From: Paenibacillus sp. FSL R10-2782
GTDB lineage: Bacteria; Bacillota; Bacilli; Paenibacillales; Paenibacillaceae
Direction of reading: 5' to 3'
Assembly: GCF_038592985.1 (NCBI RefSeq)
Contig: NZ_CP151951.1
Location: 3,525,001-3,589,000 of the forward strand
Length of the DNA: 64,000 nucleotides
Both the position numbers and the translations under genes were made by a program. Below the pieces are notes generated by a model. That model worked only from the letters and a program-made list of their open reading frames with translations, did no database searches and had not been told where the DNA came from. Of this stretch, positions 46,490 to 55,644 are shown piece after piece (the stretch's first letter is position 1; each line of letters opens with the position of its first letter).

Positions 46490-48565
46490 TTAGCCCACGA
46501 GCTTGGAAAAATCGGCAAAACGCTTCAGTTCTGTATCAATAGCGGCCAGTAATGCCAGACGGTTATTACGAAGCGCATCATCCTCAGCCATAACCATTAC
46601 GGAATCAAAGAACGCTGTTATCGCAGGAGTAATGGACGAAGCAATTGCTAAAGCTCGCGTGGCATCACCTTCCTGCAATGCTGTATGATAAGATTCATAA
46701 ACGCCGTACCATGCTTCATAGAGCTCTTTTTCACCCTGTTCCGTAAATTCACCCGTATTAACTGATGCATGAACAGCTTTTGCAGCCAAATTGCCTACAC
46801 GGTTAAACGACTCTACCGTTGCTTTAAAGGCATCTCCCGTTTGTACTGCATTCATCAGAGCAGCTCCACGATTAACGACAGAAGCAACATCATCAAATCC
46901 GGCAGCAAGCACAGCTTCTACGACGTCATAGCGAAGCGTCTCAGACAACAATTTTTTCACCCGCAAACCGAAGAATTCATGTAACTCTTTACGAATTTCA
47001 TCGGCAGAACGTTTCATATTTCCAAGGTTGTCGTGTACGTCAAGCGCAATATTGAACACATCAGACAAAGTCGCCGAAAGATTACGATCCAGTAAAATCT
47101 GCACAATACCTGCGGCCTGGCGACGAAGCGCATAAGGATCCTGCGAACCTGTCGGAATAATACCGATGGAGAAGCAACCGGTGATCGTGTCTATTTTGTC
47201 AGCGATACTCACAATAGCTCCAGCGTTCGTGGAAGGAACCGTTTCTCCGGCAAAACGCGGCTGATAATGCTCAAATACCGCTCTCGCCACTTCTTCCTTC
47301 TCTCCAGCCTTACGAGCATAATCCTCACCCATAACCCCTTGCAGTTCCGGGAATTCATATACCATTTGCGTTACCAGATCAAACTTACAAATATCTGCTG
47401 CCCGACTAACCGACTCCAGTGTATCCGGGGAAACCCGCAGCTTCTCAGCTAAAGCATCGGCAATGCGACGAATCCGACGTACCTTGTCTCCAACCGATCC
47501 CAATTCCTCGTGGAAAACGATACTTTCCAGCTTGGAGAGCGCATCCTTGATTTCCAGTCTCTGATCTTCTTCATAAAAGAATTTGGCATCAGATAGCCGT
47601 GCACGCAATACTTTTTCGTTCCCCTTGGCAATGACATCCAGCGATTGGCTTCCACCGTTACGTACTGTAACAAAGTATGGCAGCAGCTCTCCCGCGTGAT
47701 CCAGCACCGGGAAATAGCGTTGATGCTCACGCATGGAAGTAATCAGCACATCCTTCGGAATGTTGAGGAACGATGGATCAAAACCTCCAAACAGTACCGT
47801 CGGCGTTTCGACCAGATACAACACTTCTTCCAGCAGATCATCCTTAACCGCGATCGTCCAGTCTTTTTCGGCTGCTAATGCTTCAATCTGCTTCACGATA
47901 ATGGACTGGCGTTCCGCGATATCCACAATGACGTGCTGTTTACGAAGCGCCTCAACGTAGTCTGCCGGACTTTCCACAACAGTATCCTGCCCGAGAAAAC
48001 GATGTCCTCTTGACACATTTCCGGATCGAACCCCGGCAATTTCCAGGTTAACAATATCTTTGCCGAACAAGGCGATCAACCAGCGGATTGGACGAACAAA
48101 CTTAAAGTCATAGCTGGCCCAACGCATAAATTTAGGGAAAGTCATGGCATGCAAAATGTGCAATAAGCCCTCGGACAGCACTTCCGCTGTCGGTACACCT
48201 ATACTGCTCTTGGTCGCGTAAATATACTCCACGCCTCCGAGCTCCTTGAATGTAAACTGTTCAGGATCAACACCCTGGCTGCGGGCAAAGCCGAGAGCAG
48301 CCTTGCTCCAATTGCCAGCTTCGTCAAGTGCGATTTTGCGGGAAGGCCCTTTGACTTCTTCGTTAATATCCTCCTGCTTTTCGGCTACCTCCTTAACCAG
48401 CACCGCCAGACGACGAGGGGTTGCATAAGCTTCTACATCACCATGAGCAATACGTGAGCTGTCCAGCCAAGCAGTCATACGCTCCTTTAACTGCTGAATC
48501 GCAGCAGGGATAAAACGGGCGGGCACTTCTTCCAAACCGATTTCAAACAGCAAATCCTTAGACAT
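46490..48565 (-). CDS. glyS: Glycyl-tRNA synthetase beta subunit
   Basis: This 691-residue subunit pairs with GlyQ in the alpha2beta2 bacterial glycyl-tRNA synthetase and recognises the tRNA. The conserved N-terminal [16 protein letters not shown], the HD-like region and the C-terminal anticodon-binding helical region are present; the length is normal. The ATG at 48565 follows GGAGGTG and overlaps the end of glyQ by 8 bases, so the two subunits are probably made in equal amounts. Confidence 0.97.
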   Translation of the reverse strand: MSKDLLFEIGLEEVPARFIPAAIQQLKERMTAWLDSSRIAHGDVEAYATPRRLAVLVKEVAEKQEDINEEVKGPSRKIALDEAGNWSKAALGFARSQGVDPEQFTFKELGGVEYIYATKSSIGVPTAEVLSEGLLHILHAMTFPKFMRWASYDFKFVRPIRWLIALFGKDIVNLEIAGVRSGNVSRGHRFLGQDTVVESPADYVEALRKQHVIVDIAERQSIIVKQIEALAAEKDWTIAVKDDLLEEVLYLVETPTVLFGGFDPSFLNIPKDVLITSMREHQRYFPVLDHAGELLPYFVTVRNGGSQSLDVIAKGNEKVLRARLSDAKFFYEEDQRLEIKDALSKLESIVFHEELGSVGDKVRRIRRIADALAEKLRVSPDTLESVSRAADICKFDLVTQMVYEFPELQGVMGEDYARKAGEKEEVARAVFEHYQPRFAGETVPSTNAGAIVSIADKIDTITGCFSIGIIPTGSQDPYALRRQAAGIVQILLDRNLSATLSDVFNIALDVHDNLGNMKRSADEIRKELHEFFGLRVKKLLSETLRYDVVEAVLAAGFDDVASVVNRGAALMNAVQTGDAFKATVESFNRVGNLAAKAVHASVNTGEFTEQGEKELYEAWYGVYESYHTALQEGDATRALAIASSITPAITAFFDSVMVMAEDDALRNNRLALLAAIDTELKRFADFSKLVG

Positions 48566-49445
48566 GTGCCGCACCTCCTTTCTTCAACAGCGGGAAGCCG
48601 AGCTTCTCGCGTTCCTCCAGATAAGTTGCAGCCACCTGACGGGCCAAATTCCGCACACGCATAATAAATCCGGTCCGTTCCGTTACACTGATGGCACCAC
48701 GAGCATCCAGCAAGTTGAACGCATGAGAGCATTTCAACACATAATCGTAAGCTGGAAATACAAGGTGCTGTGCCATGGCTTTATTCGCTTCTTCTTCATA
48801 CATATTAAAAAGGGTGAAAAGCATTTTGACGTCAGATACTTCAAACGTATATTTGGAATGCTCAAATTCAGGCTGGTGGAAAACATCGCCATACGTGATG
48901 CCATTCACCCACTCCAGATCGAACACATTCTCCTTGTCCTGAATATAGGAAGCAAGACGCTCCATACCATACGTAATTTCAACCGCAACCGGACTTGCAT
49001 CAATACCGCCCACTTGCTGAAAATACGTGAATTGGGTAATTTCCATACCATCCAGCCATACTTCCCAACCTAGTCCCCATGCTCCCAGCGTTGGCGCTTC
49101 CCAGTTGTCTTCAACGAAGCGAATATCATGCTCCAGAGGATTAATACCAAGGCGGCTCAAGCTCTCCAGATACAGTTCCTGAATGTTATCAGGCGATGGC
49201 TTCAAAACAACCTGAAACTGGTGATGCTGATACAGACGATTTGGGTTCTCTCCATAACGTCCATCTGCGGGGCGGCGGGACGGCTCGACATAAGCTACGT
49301 TCCACGGCTCAGGCCCAATTGAACGCAAATACGTCATCGGGTTCATTGTACCTGCCCCTTTTTCCGTGTCATACGGCTGTACAATAATACAGTTGTGCTC
49401 AGCCCAAAATTGTTGCAGTGTCAAAATCATCTGCTGAAAATTCAT
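48558..49445 (-). CDS. glyQ: Glycyl-tRNA synthetase alpha subunit
   Basis: This 295-residue catalytic subunit activates glycine. Class II features are visible in [17 protein letters not shown] near 25 and [19 protein letters not shown] near 60. The start [14 protein letters not shown] at 49445 follows GGAAG. It is preceded by a glycine T-box leader with its own promoter, so expression rises when uncharged glycyl-tRNA builds up. Confidence 0.97.
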   Translation of the reverse strand: MNFQQMILTLQQFWAEHNCIIVQPYDTEKGAGTMNPMTYLRSIGPEPWNVAYVEPSRRPADGRYGENPNRLYQHHQFQVVLKPSPDNIQELYLESLSRLGINPLEHDIRFVEDNWEAPTLGAWGLGWEVWLDGMEITQFTYFQQVGGIDASPVAVEITYGMERLASYIQDKENVFDLEWVNGITYGDVFHQPEFEHSKYTFEVSDVKMLFTLFNMYEEEANKAMAQHLVFPAYDYVLKCSHAFNLLDARGAISVTERTGFIMRVRNLARQVAATYLEEREKLGFPLLKKGGAAHV

Positions 49446-49548
49446 GGTACACACTTCCCTTCCAAATTTCCTCAAATGGTGGTGATCCTTCTTCGAAATC
49501 TTCTATGTACAGGGCCGCCAGCTTCCAACAAGCCTCGCCAGAGACAGC

Positions 49549-49798
49549 AAAAAACCCCCGCCCCTACGCCTGTACAGACGTAGGGACGAGAGCTGACTCC
49601 CGCGGTTCCACCCTACTTGATTGCAGTCCTTCATCACCAGCCAGACCGTAATCCTCTTTTCCGTGTCCATTCAGATGCTCCCGAGTGCCTTGTTCACGAA
49701 GATTTCCCGCCGGGCTTACACCATCCCCGACTCGCTTACTCTAGAGAATAAACTCCGTTACTTTCTCGTTCAATGCCTCTGCTCCCGAAGGAGATATA
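49549..49798 (-). promoter_or_regulatory. T-box leader of glyQS (glycine-tRNA sensing)
   Basis: On the minus strand the invariant T-box sequence GGTGGAACCGCG lies at 49612-49601. It is followed by a strong terminator hairpin, CCCTACG pairing with CGTAGGG (about 49590-49556), with TTTTTT at 49554-49549. The upstream 170 bases fold into stem-rich sequence that would form stem I. The downstream glyQS genes imply a glycine specifier codon, which I did not fix by position. Uncharged tRNA-Gly would stabilise the antiterminator. Confidence 0.93.
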
Positions 49799-49805
49799 TA
49801 GTAGG

Positions 49806-49834
49806 ATATTACACGTTTTTAGCAGCACAGTCAA
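49806..49834 (-). promoter_or_regulatory. Predicted sigma-A promoter of the glyQS T-box transcript
   Basis: On the minus strand TTGACT (49834-49829) and TAATAT (49811-49806) are separated by 17 bp, just after the recO stop. The glyQS transcript is therefore independent of recO. Confidence 0.8.
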
Positions 49835-49848
49835 GGGAGCAAGAGGTT

Positions 49849-50601
49849 TCACATATCATACTTGTCGAGCTGGTCCAGAAAATGACGGGATTTCATCTTG
49901 ACCTCCAGTTGCATATCCATGAACTGTCGCATGACATGTTTGATTTCCAGCTTGGTCGAGTCCTTCACATCAATGTTGCCGAGCCGGTTTAAATCCATTC
50001 TAGCAAACAAACGTAACAGCTTCAACGTACGCGGTGTGACACTCAATGCAGCCGGATCAAAGTGCTTATAGCCTCGACACAAAACTCCGCCCAGCCTTGG
50101 ACTGATAAACATATCCTCATCAGCACACTGTTGTCCGCTGGAAATACACGCATCAAGCTGGGGAGCATATCCGGCCGCCTGCAATATTTTAAATTCATAA
50201 ATGCTCATGACGATCAGCGGATCTTTGCCGCTCTCCAACGCTTCCAGACATGCTTTAAGCTGCTTAAACCAGAAGGTGCCCGTTTCTTCATCATGTAGTA
50301 CCCGGTCGAGCAATTCACAGGCATATGAGGCGTAAGCGGCCTTGGTAATATCCTCGCGCAGTATATGATGAGATTGAATAATTTCACCGGCATTTAACGT
50401 GCCTAAGCCGGTATTTCGAAAAAACACAAATTCACCATACGTAAACGGCTGCGTCAATGCAGCATGACGGCTTTTGGGCTTCTTGGCTCCTCTGACCAGC
50501 ACGCCTGTCTTACCGCCGCTTTCGGTGCAAAGCGTAATAATTTTGTTCCCCTCACCGTAATCCATGCTGCGGATGACGATTCCTTCCACCCTGTAAAGCA
50601 T
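49849..50601 (-). CDS. recO: DNA repair protein RecO
   Basis: This 250-residue protein has the RecO OB-fold start (VEGIVIRSMDYGEGNKIITLCTE) and a helical C-terminal part. In the RecFOR pathway it helps load RecA onto SSB-coated single-stranded DNA. Two cysteines in CISSGQQC near 150 are what remains of the zinc-binding region of some RecO proteins. The ATG at 50601 follows GGGGGAAGAGGC. It lies in the conserved era-yqzL-recO order. Confidence 0.95.
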   Translation of the reverse strand: MLYRVEGIVIRSMDYGEGNKIITLCTESGGKTGVLVRGAKKPKSRHAALTQPFTYGEFVFFRNTGLGTLNAGEIIQSHHILREDITKAAYASYACELLDRVLHDEETGTFWFKQLKACLEALESGKDPLIVMSIYEFKILQAAGYAPQLDACISSGQQCADEDMFISPRLGGVLCRGYKHFDPAALSVTPRTLKLLRLFARMDLNRLGNIDVKDSTKLEIKHVMRQFMDMQLEVKMKSRHFLDQLDKYDM

Positions 50602-50643
50602 GCCTCTTCCCCCAAACATTCACGAAGAAGCCAGTGACTCGCG

Positions 50644-50781
50644 CTATTCACTTGCTTCTTCATGCTCGTCCGACTCTCCTTCATCCGTGTCTTGCTCCCT
50701 TGTCACGGCGCTCTCCCTGTATAACAGATACGCACCGACATCCCCAGTCATCGCAAAATACTTCCACGAAAAATCTCGCAA
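50644..50781 (-). CDS. yqzL: YqzL-like small protein (45 residues)
   Basis: A TTG at 50781, after AAAGGATGAATACGA, opens a 45-codon frame ending in TAG. The product starts MRDFSWKYFAMTGDVGAYLL, the pattern of the YqzL family, and has a very acidic C-terminus (DEGESDEHEEASE). In B. subtilis yqzL also sits between era and recO. Its function is unknown. The short length and TTG start make it easy to miss. Placement 42 bases upstream of recO supports co-transcription. Confidence 0.85.
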   Translation of the reverse strand: MRDFSWKYFAMTGDVGAYLLYRESAVTREQDTDEGESDEHEEASE

Positions 50782-50874
50782 TCGTATTCATCCTTTCTTC
50801 GGAAATGACGTTTGCATCTCAAAATTAGAATGATGCGAAGAAAGGTGAAGTATGCGATGAAATAAATGGATTGA

Positions 50875-51001
50875 GTTAAAAAAGAGTGCTGTATACGAGG
50901 CTGAGACGCTCCGCGAAGGATTTGATCTTTCGAACGATGGCGCTCTTCAGATTCAAATCCTTGCTCCGCTAAAGCTTGCATACAGTTACACGGCTTTTTT
51001 T
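50875..51001. repeat. Long imperfect inverted repeat (hairpin element)
   Basis: AAGGATTTGA (50916-50925) pairs with TCAAATCCTT (50953-50962), and CTGTATAC (50889-50896) pairs imperfectly with GCATACAG (50978-50985), with partial pairing between. An A run precedes the element and a T run follows it, so it could also terminate transcription in both directions. It contains no supported gene. It may be a copy of a dispersed intergenic repeat; a partial relative lies at 38687-38735. Confidence 0.6.
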
Positions 51002-51053
51002 AAAAGCATTCCTTTTTTCAGTGCAGGAAATGAGGGTATGGGAAGTGCAAGAG

Positions 51054-51081
51054 TTAAGCGCCGCAAAGGCGCGGCGCTTAA
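51054..51081. repeat. GC-rich hairpin without T run
   Basis: TTAAGCGCCG (51054-51063) and CGGCGCTTAA (51072-51081) form a perfect 10-bp stem with an 8-base loop. Neither side carries a T run, so it is not a usual terminator. The remainder of 50782-51237 shows no ribosome-site-backed gene. Confidence 0.55.
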
Positions 51082-51237
51082 ATTACCAAAGACACTTTAC
51101 TTATGCCTGTGTTAGTGAATGGGTAGTCGGACGGCTTTTTTTATGGTGCCTAAAAGACTTAACATCTTTGGTTCAACTAATTTAAAACTCAATTTTAAGA
51201 TCCCTTAGGGAACTAAAGTGTGAATATAACATGTTTT

Positions 51238-52140
51238 TTAAGCGTCGCGATGGAATCCGAGGTCACGCAGGACACGATCCTGGTTACGCCAGTCTTTTTT
51301 GACCTTTACCCACAGTTCCAGGAAAATTTTGGAGCCCAACAGGTTTTGGATATCTATGCGTGCCTGTTTGCCCACTTCCTTGAGCATAGCTCCCTGCTTA
51401 CCGATAATAATTCCCTTCTGGGAATCCCGCTCTACAAAAATGACTGCCATAATATGCACTACGCCGTTGTCCTGTACCTTCATGTCTTCAATCATGACTG
51501 CAATCGAATGCGGTACTTCCTCACGAGTCATATGCAAAATCTTTTCCCGTACCAGTTCGGCGATGACGAACTGCTCTGGATGGTCGGTAATTTGGTCATC
51601 CGGGTAATATTGTGGACCTTCAGGCAAATATTTCTGTACCTGCTCCAGCAGACGGTTCACATTGTTGCCCATTTTAGCCGAGATCGGCACAATTTCCGCA
51701 AAGTCGTACAGCTTGCGGTATTGCTCAATCAGGGGTAGTAGCGCTTCGGGCTCAATACGGTCAATTTTATTCAAAACCAGAATGACTGGCGTTTTTACCT
51801 TTTTTAGCTGTTCGGCAATAAAACGGTCGCCTCCGCCTAATCCTTCAGAGGCATCAATAAGAAAAAGTACAGCCTCAACTTCGCCCAACGTATTAAAGGC
51901 CGTTTGATTCATGTAGTCGCCCAGTTTAGACTGGCGCTTATGAATGCCCGGTGTGTCCAAAAATACAATTTGCGTGTCCTCTGTAGTGAATACCCCATGT
52001 ATTTTGTTACGTGTGGTTTGGGGCTTGTCCGACATGATAGCGATTTTCTGGCCGATGACATGGTTCATCAGAGTTGATTTCCCTACATTGGGTCTGCCAA
52101 CAATCGCAACAAAGCCTGATTTAAAGTGTTTCTTAGCCAT
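51238..52140 (-). CDS. era: Ribosome-assembly GTPase Era
   Basis: This 300-residue GTPase helps mature the 30S subunit by binding the 3' end of 16S rRNA. The P-loop [11 protein letters not shown] is near residue 15, DTPGIH near 62 and NKIDR near 125. The C-terminal KH domain ends with the conserved [13 protein letters not shown]. The start follows CTGGAGGAAACGAA. A gap of 213 bases separates it from dgkA, where cdd (cytidine deaminase) lies in many Bacillales; cdd is absent. Confidence 0.97.
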   Translation of the reverse strand: MAKKHFKSGFVAIVGRPNVGKSTLMNHVIGQKIAIMSDKPQTTRNKIHGVFTTEDTQIVFLDTPGIHKRQSKLGDYMNQTAFNTLGEVEAVLFLIDASEGLGGGDRFIAEQLKKVKTPVILVLNKIDRIEPEALLPLIEQYRKLYDFAEIVPISAKMGNNVNRLLEQVQKYLPEGPQYYPDDQITDHPEQFVIAELVREKILHMTREEVPHSIAVMIEDMKVQDNGVVHIMAVIFVERDSQKGIIIGKQGAMLKEVGKQARIDIQNLLGSKIFLELWVKVKKDWRNQDRVLRDLGFHRDA

Positions 52141-52211
52141 TTCGTTTCCTCCAGCACTATTAAGCGCCTATTTTTTTGGTTTTTGGGTTAGGTCTTTTCT
52201 ACAGTATATAA

Positions 52212-52230
52212 TTCAGGATTTTGCAAAATT
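52212..52230. repeat. Copy of the TTCAGGATTTTGCAAAAT repeat
   Basis: TTCAGGATTTTGCAAAATT at 52212-52230 matches 55589-55607 in 18 of 19 bases. Both copies lie in intergenic gaps of the same operon region. At 55591 the core is a perfect 18-bp palindrome; here the right arm has decayed. Confidence 0.6.
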
Positions 52231-52353
52231 CGATTCCGTCGCTCCACAGTGCAATATATAGACGAACTAGATCATTTCGATATATATATTGTTCATTAGA
52301 AGTCACTTATTGGATTTTTACAAACTCCTCGATTACAAAAATGTGTTTTTCCA

Positions 52354-52728
52354 TTAAAAAAGCTGACTAATCAAGGTCAACAACGGCCTGTAAAACACAA
52401 ATATACCAATAATTACAGCAAAAACCGCTGCCAGGAGCACAGCTCCGGCGGCGGTGTCTTTAGCCGCTTTGGCCAGCGGATGGATATCAGGCGAGATTAA
52501 ATCTATCGCCGCTTCAACAGCGGTATTGATCAGTTCGGCTACGATTACCATGGCAATCGCCATAGAGACGAATAACCAGTCGAGCCGGGAGATGCGCAGG
52601 CTTAAGCCTGCTGCGATGACGAGAAACGCCATGACCACATGTATCCGCATATTTATTTGTGTGCGCAGAGCATACATCACACCTTCTGCAGCATAACGAA
52701 AAGTCATTCTCCAAGGCTGACGTCTCAT
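52354..52728 (-). CDS. dgkA: Diacylglycerol kinase family protein (undecaprenol kinase)
   Basis: This 124-residue membrane enzyme has three membrane segments and the DgkA catalytic motif ELINTAVEAAIDL near 65-77, ending in the lysine-rich KAAKDTAAGAVLL. The Gram-positive enzyme phosphorylates undecaprenol to supply the lipid carrier for wall synthesis. Its ATG shares one base with the ybeY stop codon, so the two are translationally coupled. Confidence 0.93.
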   Translation of the reverse strand: MRRQPWRMTFRYAAEGVMYALRTQINMRIHVVMAFLVIAAGLSLRISRLDWLFVSMAIAMVIVAELINTAVEAAIDLISPDIHPLAKAAKDTAAGAVLLAAVFAVIIGIFVFYRPLLTLISQLF

Positions 52729-53225
52729 TACCGTGTCAACCCCACTTGAGCCAGTACTGCTTCTTGCTTGCCCATCATTTCAGCTTCACTGGCCTCATCC
52801 TGATGATCATAGCCCAATAAATGCAAGAAGCCATGAACAAACAAAAAGCCGATTTCACGCTCAATGGAATGACCGTACTCCTCACTTTGGGCCTGAGCTG
52901 TCTGCACGGAAATAATAATATCACCCAGCACATCCGGCACATCATCCAGCGGTCCTCCGTCATCCGGCTCATAGATGATTTCAAGCTCTTCATCCAATGT
53001 TTCCTTCATGGCAAATGACAGCACATCGGTTGGGCGGTCAATCCCACGATACTCCCTGTTTAATTCATGAATTTGCTCATCATTAACGAAGGTGAGGGCC
53101 ACCTCACCTTCCGTCACTCCTTCCACCTTGCCCGCTTCCTCCAATAGAGTGTTCAGCAAACCAATCAAGGATTCATGGATTACCATATCGTTTTGTTCAT
53201 TATTCCAAGCTAATTGAAGGCTCAT
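52728..53225 (-). CDS. ybeY: Endoribonuclease YbeY
   Basis: This 165-residue zinc enzyme takes part in 16S rRNA 3'-end maturation and ribosome quality control. The zinc-binding motif HGFLHLLGYDH is near 130, and REYRGIDRPTDVLSFAM near 65 is typical. The ATG at 53225 follows AAAGGAG. The pgpH-ybeY-dgkA order is conserved in Bacilli. Confidence 0.95.
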   Translation of the reverse strand: MSLQLAWNNEQNDMVIHESLIGLLNTLLEEAGKVEGVTEGEVALTFVNDEQIHELNREYRGIDRPTDVLSFAMKETLDEELEIIYEPDDGGPLDDVPDVLGDIIISVQTAQAQSEEYGHSIEREIGFLFVHGFLHLLGYDHQDEASEAEMMGKQEAVLAQVGLTR

Positions 53226-53283
53226 GCCAACCGCTCCTTTTAATTCTAATGCTCCGCCACATTTCATGCACAAGCCTATTATA

Positions 53284-55530
53284 TTATGCTTTCCCGCTCT
53301 CAGGCTTTGGTCTTTCTTCGGGATACTCAATACGGGAGTGGAAAGTTCCCATCACGGTTTCTTTAAGAGTTTGAGCCACAATATCAAGCTCCCGCATCGT
53401 TAGCTCGCAATCGTTAAACTGGTGATCATCAAGACGACTTTTAATAATCTTTTCAATCATCGACTCCACCTGATCCACTGTTGGTTTCCGCAGGGAACGG
53501 ACGGCTGCTTCCACGCTATCAGCAATCCCGACTACAGCAGCCTCCTTGGACTGGGCTTTTGGCCCAGGATAGCGAAAATCATCCTCAGTAAAGTCCGGCT
53601 CTACGCCCCGTTCTTCCGCCTCACGCAACGCCTTATGATAAAAGTAGTGCAGAAACGTGGTTCCATGATGCTGCTCGGCAATATCGCGAATCGGCTTGGG
53701 CAGCTTGTAATCCAATTGCATTTCCACACCATCACGGGCATGGGCAATAATGATGGACTTACTCAGCTTCGGCTCTATCGTATCATGAGGATTATCCATA
53801 CCATTCTGATTTTCAATGAAGTACGAAGGCCGTTTTGTTTTACCGATGTCATGATAATACGAACCGACACGGCACAACAAGCCGTTAGCACCTATAGCCT
53901 CCGCTGCTGCCTCTGACAGATTACCTACCATTACGCTGTGGTGATACGTACCCGGTGTCTCTGTAAGCAGCTTACGCAGAAGCGGATGATTCGGGTTAGA
54001 CAGCTCAACCAGCTTCAGCGCTGACAAAATGCCAAAGGTAGACTCAAAAAATGGCATTAGCCCAATAACAAGTACGGCTGTAATCAAACCGCCCGCAAAA
54101 GCAAAAGCTACCGCATAGAGCGTCGTCGTTTGAGTCCAGTTGCTTTGGTCGATCAGCGCCAGAGTGAAGACCGACACGGCACCGAACAAGCATACCATAA
54201 TGGCCCCCTTGAACAGCGTTGAACGCTGACTGGCTCGATGCGTCGAGAAAATCGAAGCAAGACAAACCACAAGGGCAAAAAATCCGAAGTTAAAATCAAA
54301 AATTTGTCCTTGTCTGACATTCAAAATGACACTTGCCAATATACTGAATATAATGGCACAAACGAAGGCCAGCGACATATCGAGTAACAACGTTACAAGC
54401 ATGGCTCCAAGCGCGATAGGCGCCAGATAGCCGAGATAAGACCGTTCACTGTCCTGCAATATGGCGGTTAACATCATTGCGCCTACCGTGATCACAAAAA
54501 TCAACACCAGCATGAGCAACTGCGCATTGTTATACTTAAAACGGCGTGTTCGTGATTGGAACTGGCGAATATACATAAACAGGCCCAAGGCCAGCATTGC
54601 AGACAACATCAACAGACCAAATTGCGGCCAATAGTTGATCTTGTCCTTTAGCAGTTCGTTTTCATCCAGTAAAGTGTAGATTTCCTGGGTAATAATCTCG
54701 CCTTTCTTGACGAGTACTTCACCCTGTTTGATGTAGACTGTCGGTGTATCTTCACGGGCCTGTACCCTAGCGTCCTTCGTAGCTGTATCATCATAAAACT
54801 TGTTGGCCGTAATCACAAGCCTTGCAAGCTCCTGAACGACTTCACGAGAGGTACGCTTGGTAAGCGTACTCGTACTGACCCGCTCGGCCACCTTGGCCCG
54901 AGCTGTTTGTGCATCTGTAATCTGATCGTTCATCAATCCGGTCACGATTTCACGGGCTACCGGTCGCATCTCGGCAATATCCTCAGAGGTGAGACGCGGA
55001 ATTTTGATGAAGGTTTCCTCTGGAATCCGATATGTCTGCTCTTTTGTTTTTTGCAGCACTTCGTCCAATAGCTTTTCCGGGTAGGCATCGGCATTACGGC
55101 TATTGTTCACAAAATTTTGCACAAATTCCCGCGCACGCTGAGGAATCTCGTCCTTGTAAATGGAAATTTTATCGGATCTGGAAACCTGGTCATCCTGATT
55201 AAGCCGTTCAATTCGGTCCAAAATACCAGTAATCAGGTTATCGTTGCGAATCGGTACAATCGTATACATTGGCTGTACCCGTTCGGCAGACTCTTCCTGA
55301 GCCTTTAAAGTCGCTTTGCTGTTGGGAAGTTGCATCGGAGCAACAATTTCCTTTTCACTTGGCTGGTTTACCCGAATGTCATAGCGCTCGGGAAGCAGCT
55401 TTGAGGCTAAACCGACGTAAAAAAGAACCACTAAAAATAAAAACAGAAGATAGCGTGTTGCCACGCTATACTTCCATCCACTCATTCTATGCTGGAACGT
55501 TTTGCCCTTAGACAATTCCTTCGAGGTCAT
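53284..55530 (-). CDS. pgpH: Cyclic-di-AMP phosphodiesterase PgpH (7TMR-HD protein)
   Basis: This 748-residue membrane protein has a first membrane segment near 27-45, a large extracellular domain (about 50-310), seven membrane segments (about 315-510), and a cytosolic HD domain. Metal-binding residues are visible in YHHSVMVGNLSE, YYHDIGK and AHARDGVEM. PgpH of Listeria degrades c-di-AMP to pApA; the B. subtilis homologue is YqfF. The ATG at 55530 is spaced about 10 bases from GAGAGGG. Confidence 0.95.
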   Translation of the reverse strand: MTSKELSKGKTFQHRMSGWKYSVATRYLLFLFLVVLFYVGLASKLLPERYDIRVNQPSEKEIVAPMQLPNSKATLKAQEESAERVQPMYTIVPIRNDNLITGILDRIERLNQDDQVSRSDKISIYKDEIPQRAREFVQNFVNNSRNADAYPEKLLDEVLQKTKEQTYRIPEETFIKIPRLTSEDIAEMRPVAREIVTGLMNDQITDAQTARAKVAERVSTSTLTKRTSREVVQELARLVITANKFYDDTATKDARVQAREDTPTVYIKQGEVLVKKGEIITQEIYTLLDENELLKDKINYWPQFGLLMLSAMLALGLFMYIRQFQSRTRRFKYNNAQLLMLVLIFVITVGAMMLTAILQDSERSYLGYLAPIALGAMLVTLLLDMSLAFVCAIIFSILASVILNVRQGQIFDFNFGFFALVVCLASIFSTHRASQRSTLFKGAIMVCLFGAVSVFTLALIDQSNWTQTTTLYAVAFAFAGGLITAVLVIGLMPFFESTFGILSALKLVELSNPNHPLLRKLLTETPGTYHHSVMVGNLSEAAAEAIGANGLLCRVGSYYHDIGKTKRPSYFIENQNGMDNPHDTIEPKLSKSIIIAHARDGVEMQLDYKLPKPIRDIAEQHHGTTFLHYFYHKALREAEERGVEPDFTEDDFRYPGPKAQSKEAAVVGIADSVEAAVRSLRKPTVDQVESMIEKIIKSRLDDHQFNDCELTMRELDIVAQTLKETVMGTFHSRIEYPEERPKPESGKA

Positions 55531-55564
55531 CTGAAACAATCCCTCTCCATCATCTTTTTCAAGA

Positions 55565-55608
55565 CAGCTACGCTGCTTATTTTCATACTTCAGGATTTTG
55601 CAAAATCC
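55565..55608. repeat. Composite repeat: CAGCTACGCTGCT hairpin plus 18-bp palindrome
   Basis: CAGCTACGCTGCT (55565-55577) recurs at 58173 and 58237. It is followed 13 bases later by AGGATTTTGCAAAATCCT (55591-55608), a perfect 18-bp palindrome that recurs in decayed form at 52214. The element lies between phoH and pgpH and contains no gene. Confidence 0.7.
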
Positions 55609-55644
55609 TCACTTCTTATAGCTTCACATCCGTGATATGAAGGC

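Noticed and set aside
50748..50981. 77-residue minus-strand frame between era and yqzL
   Set aside because: It runs through the long inverted repeat and the yqzL start in another frame, with no ribosome site.
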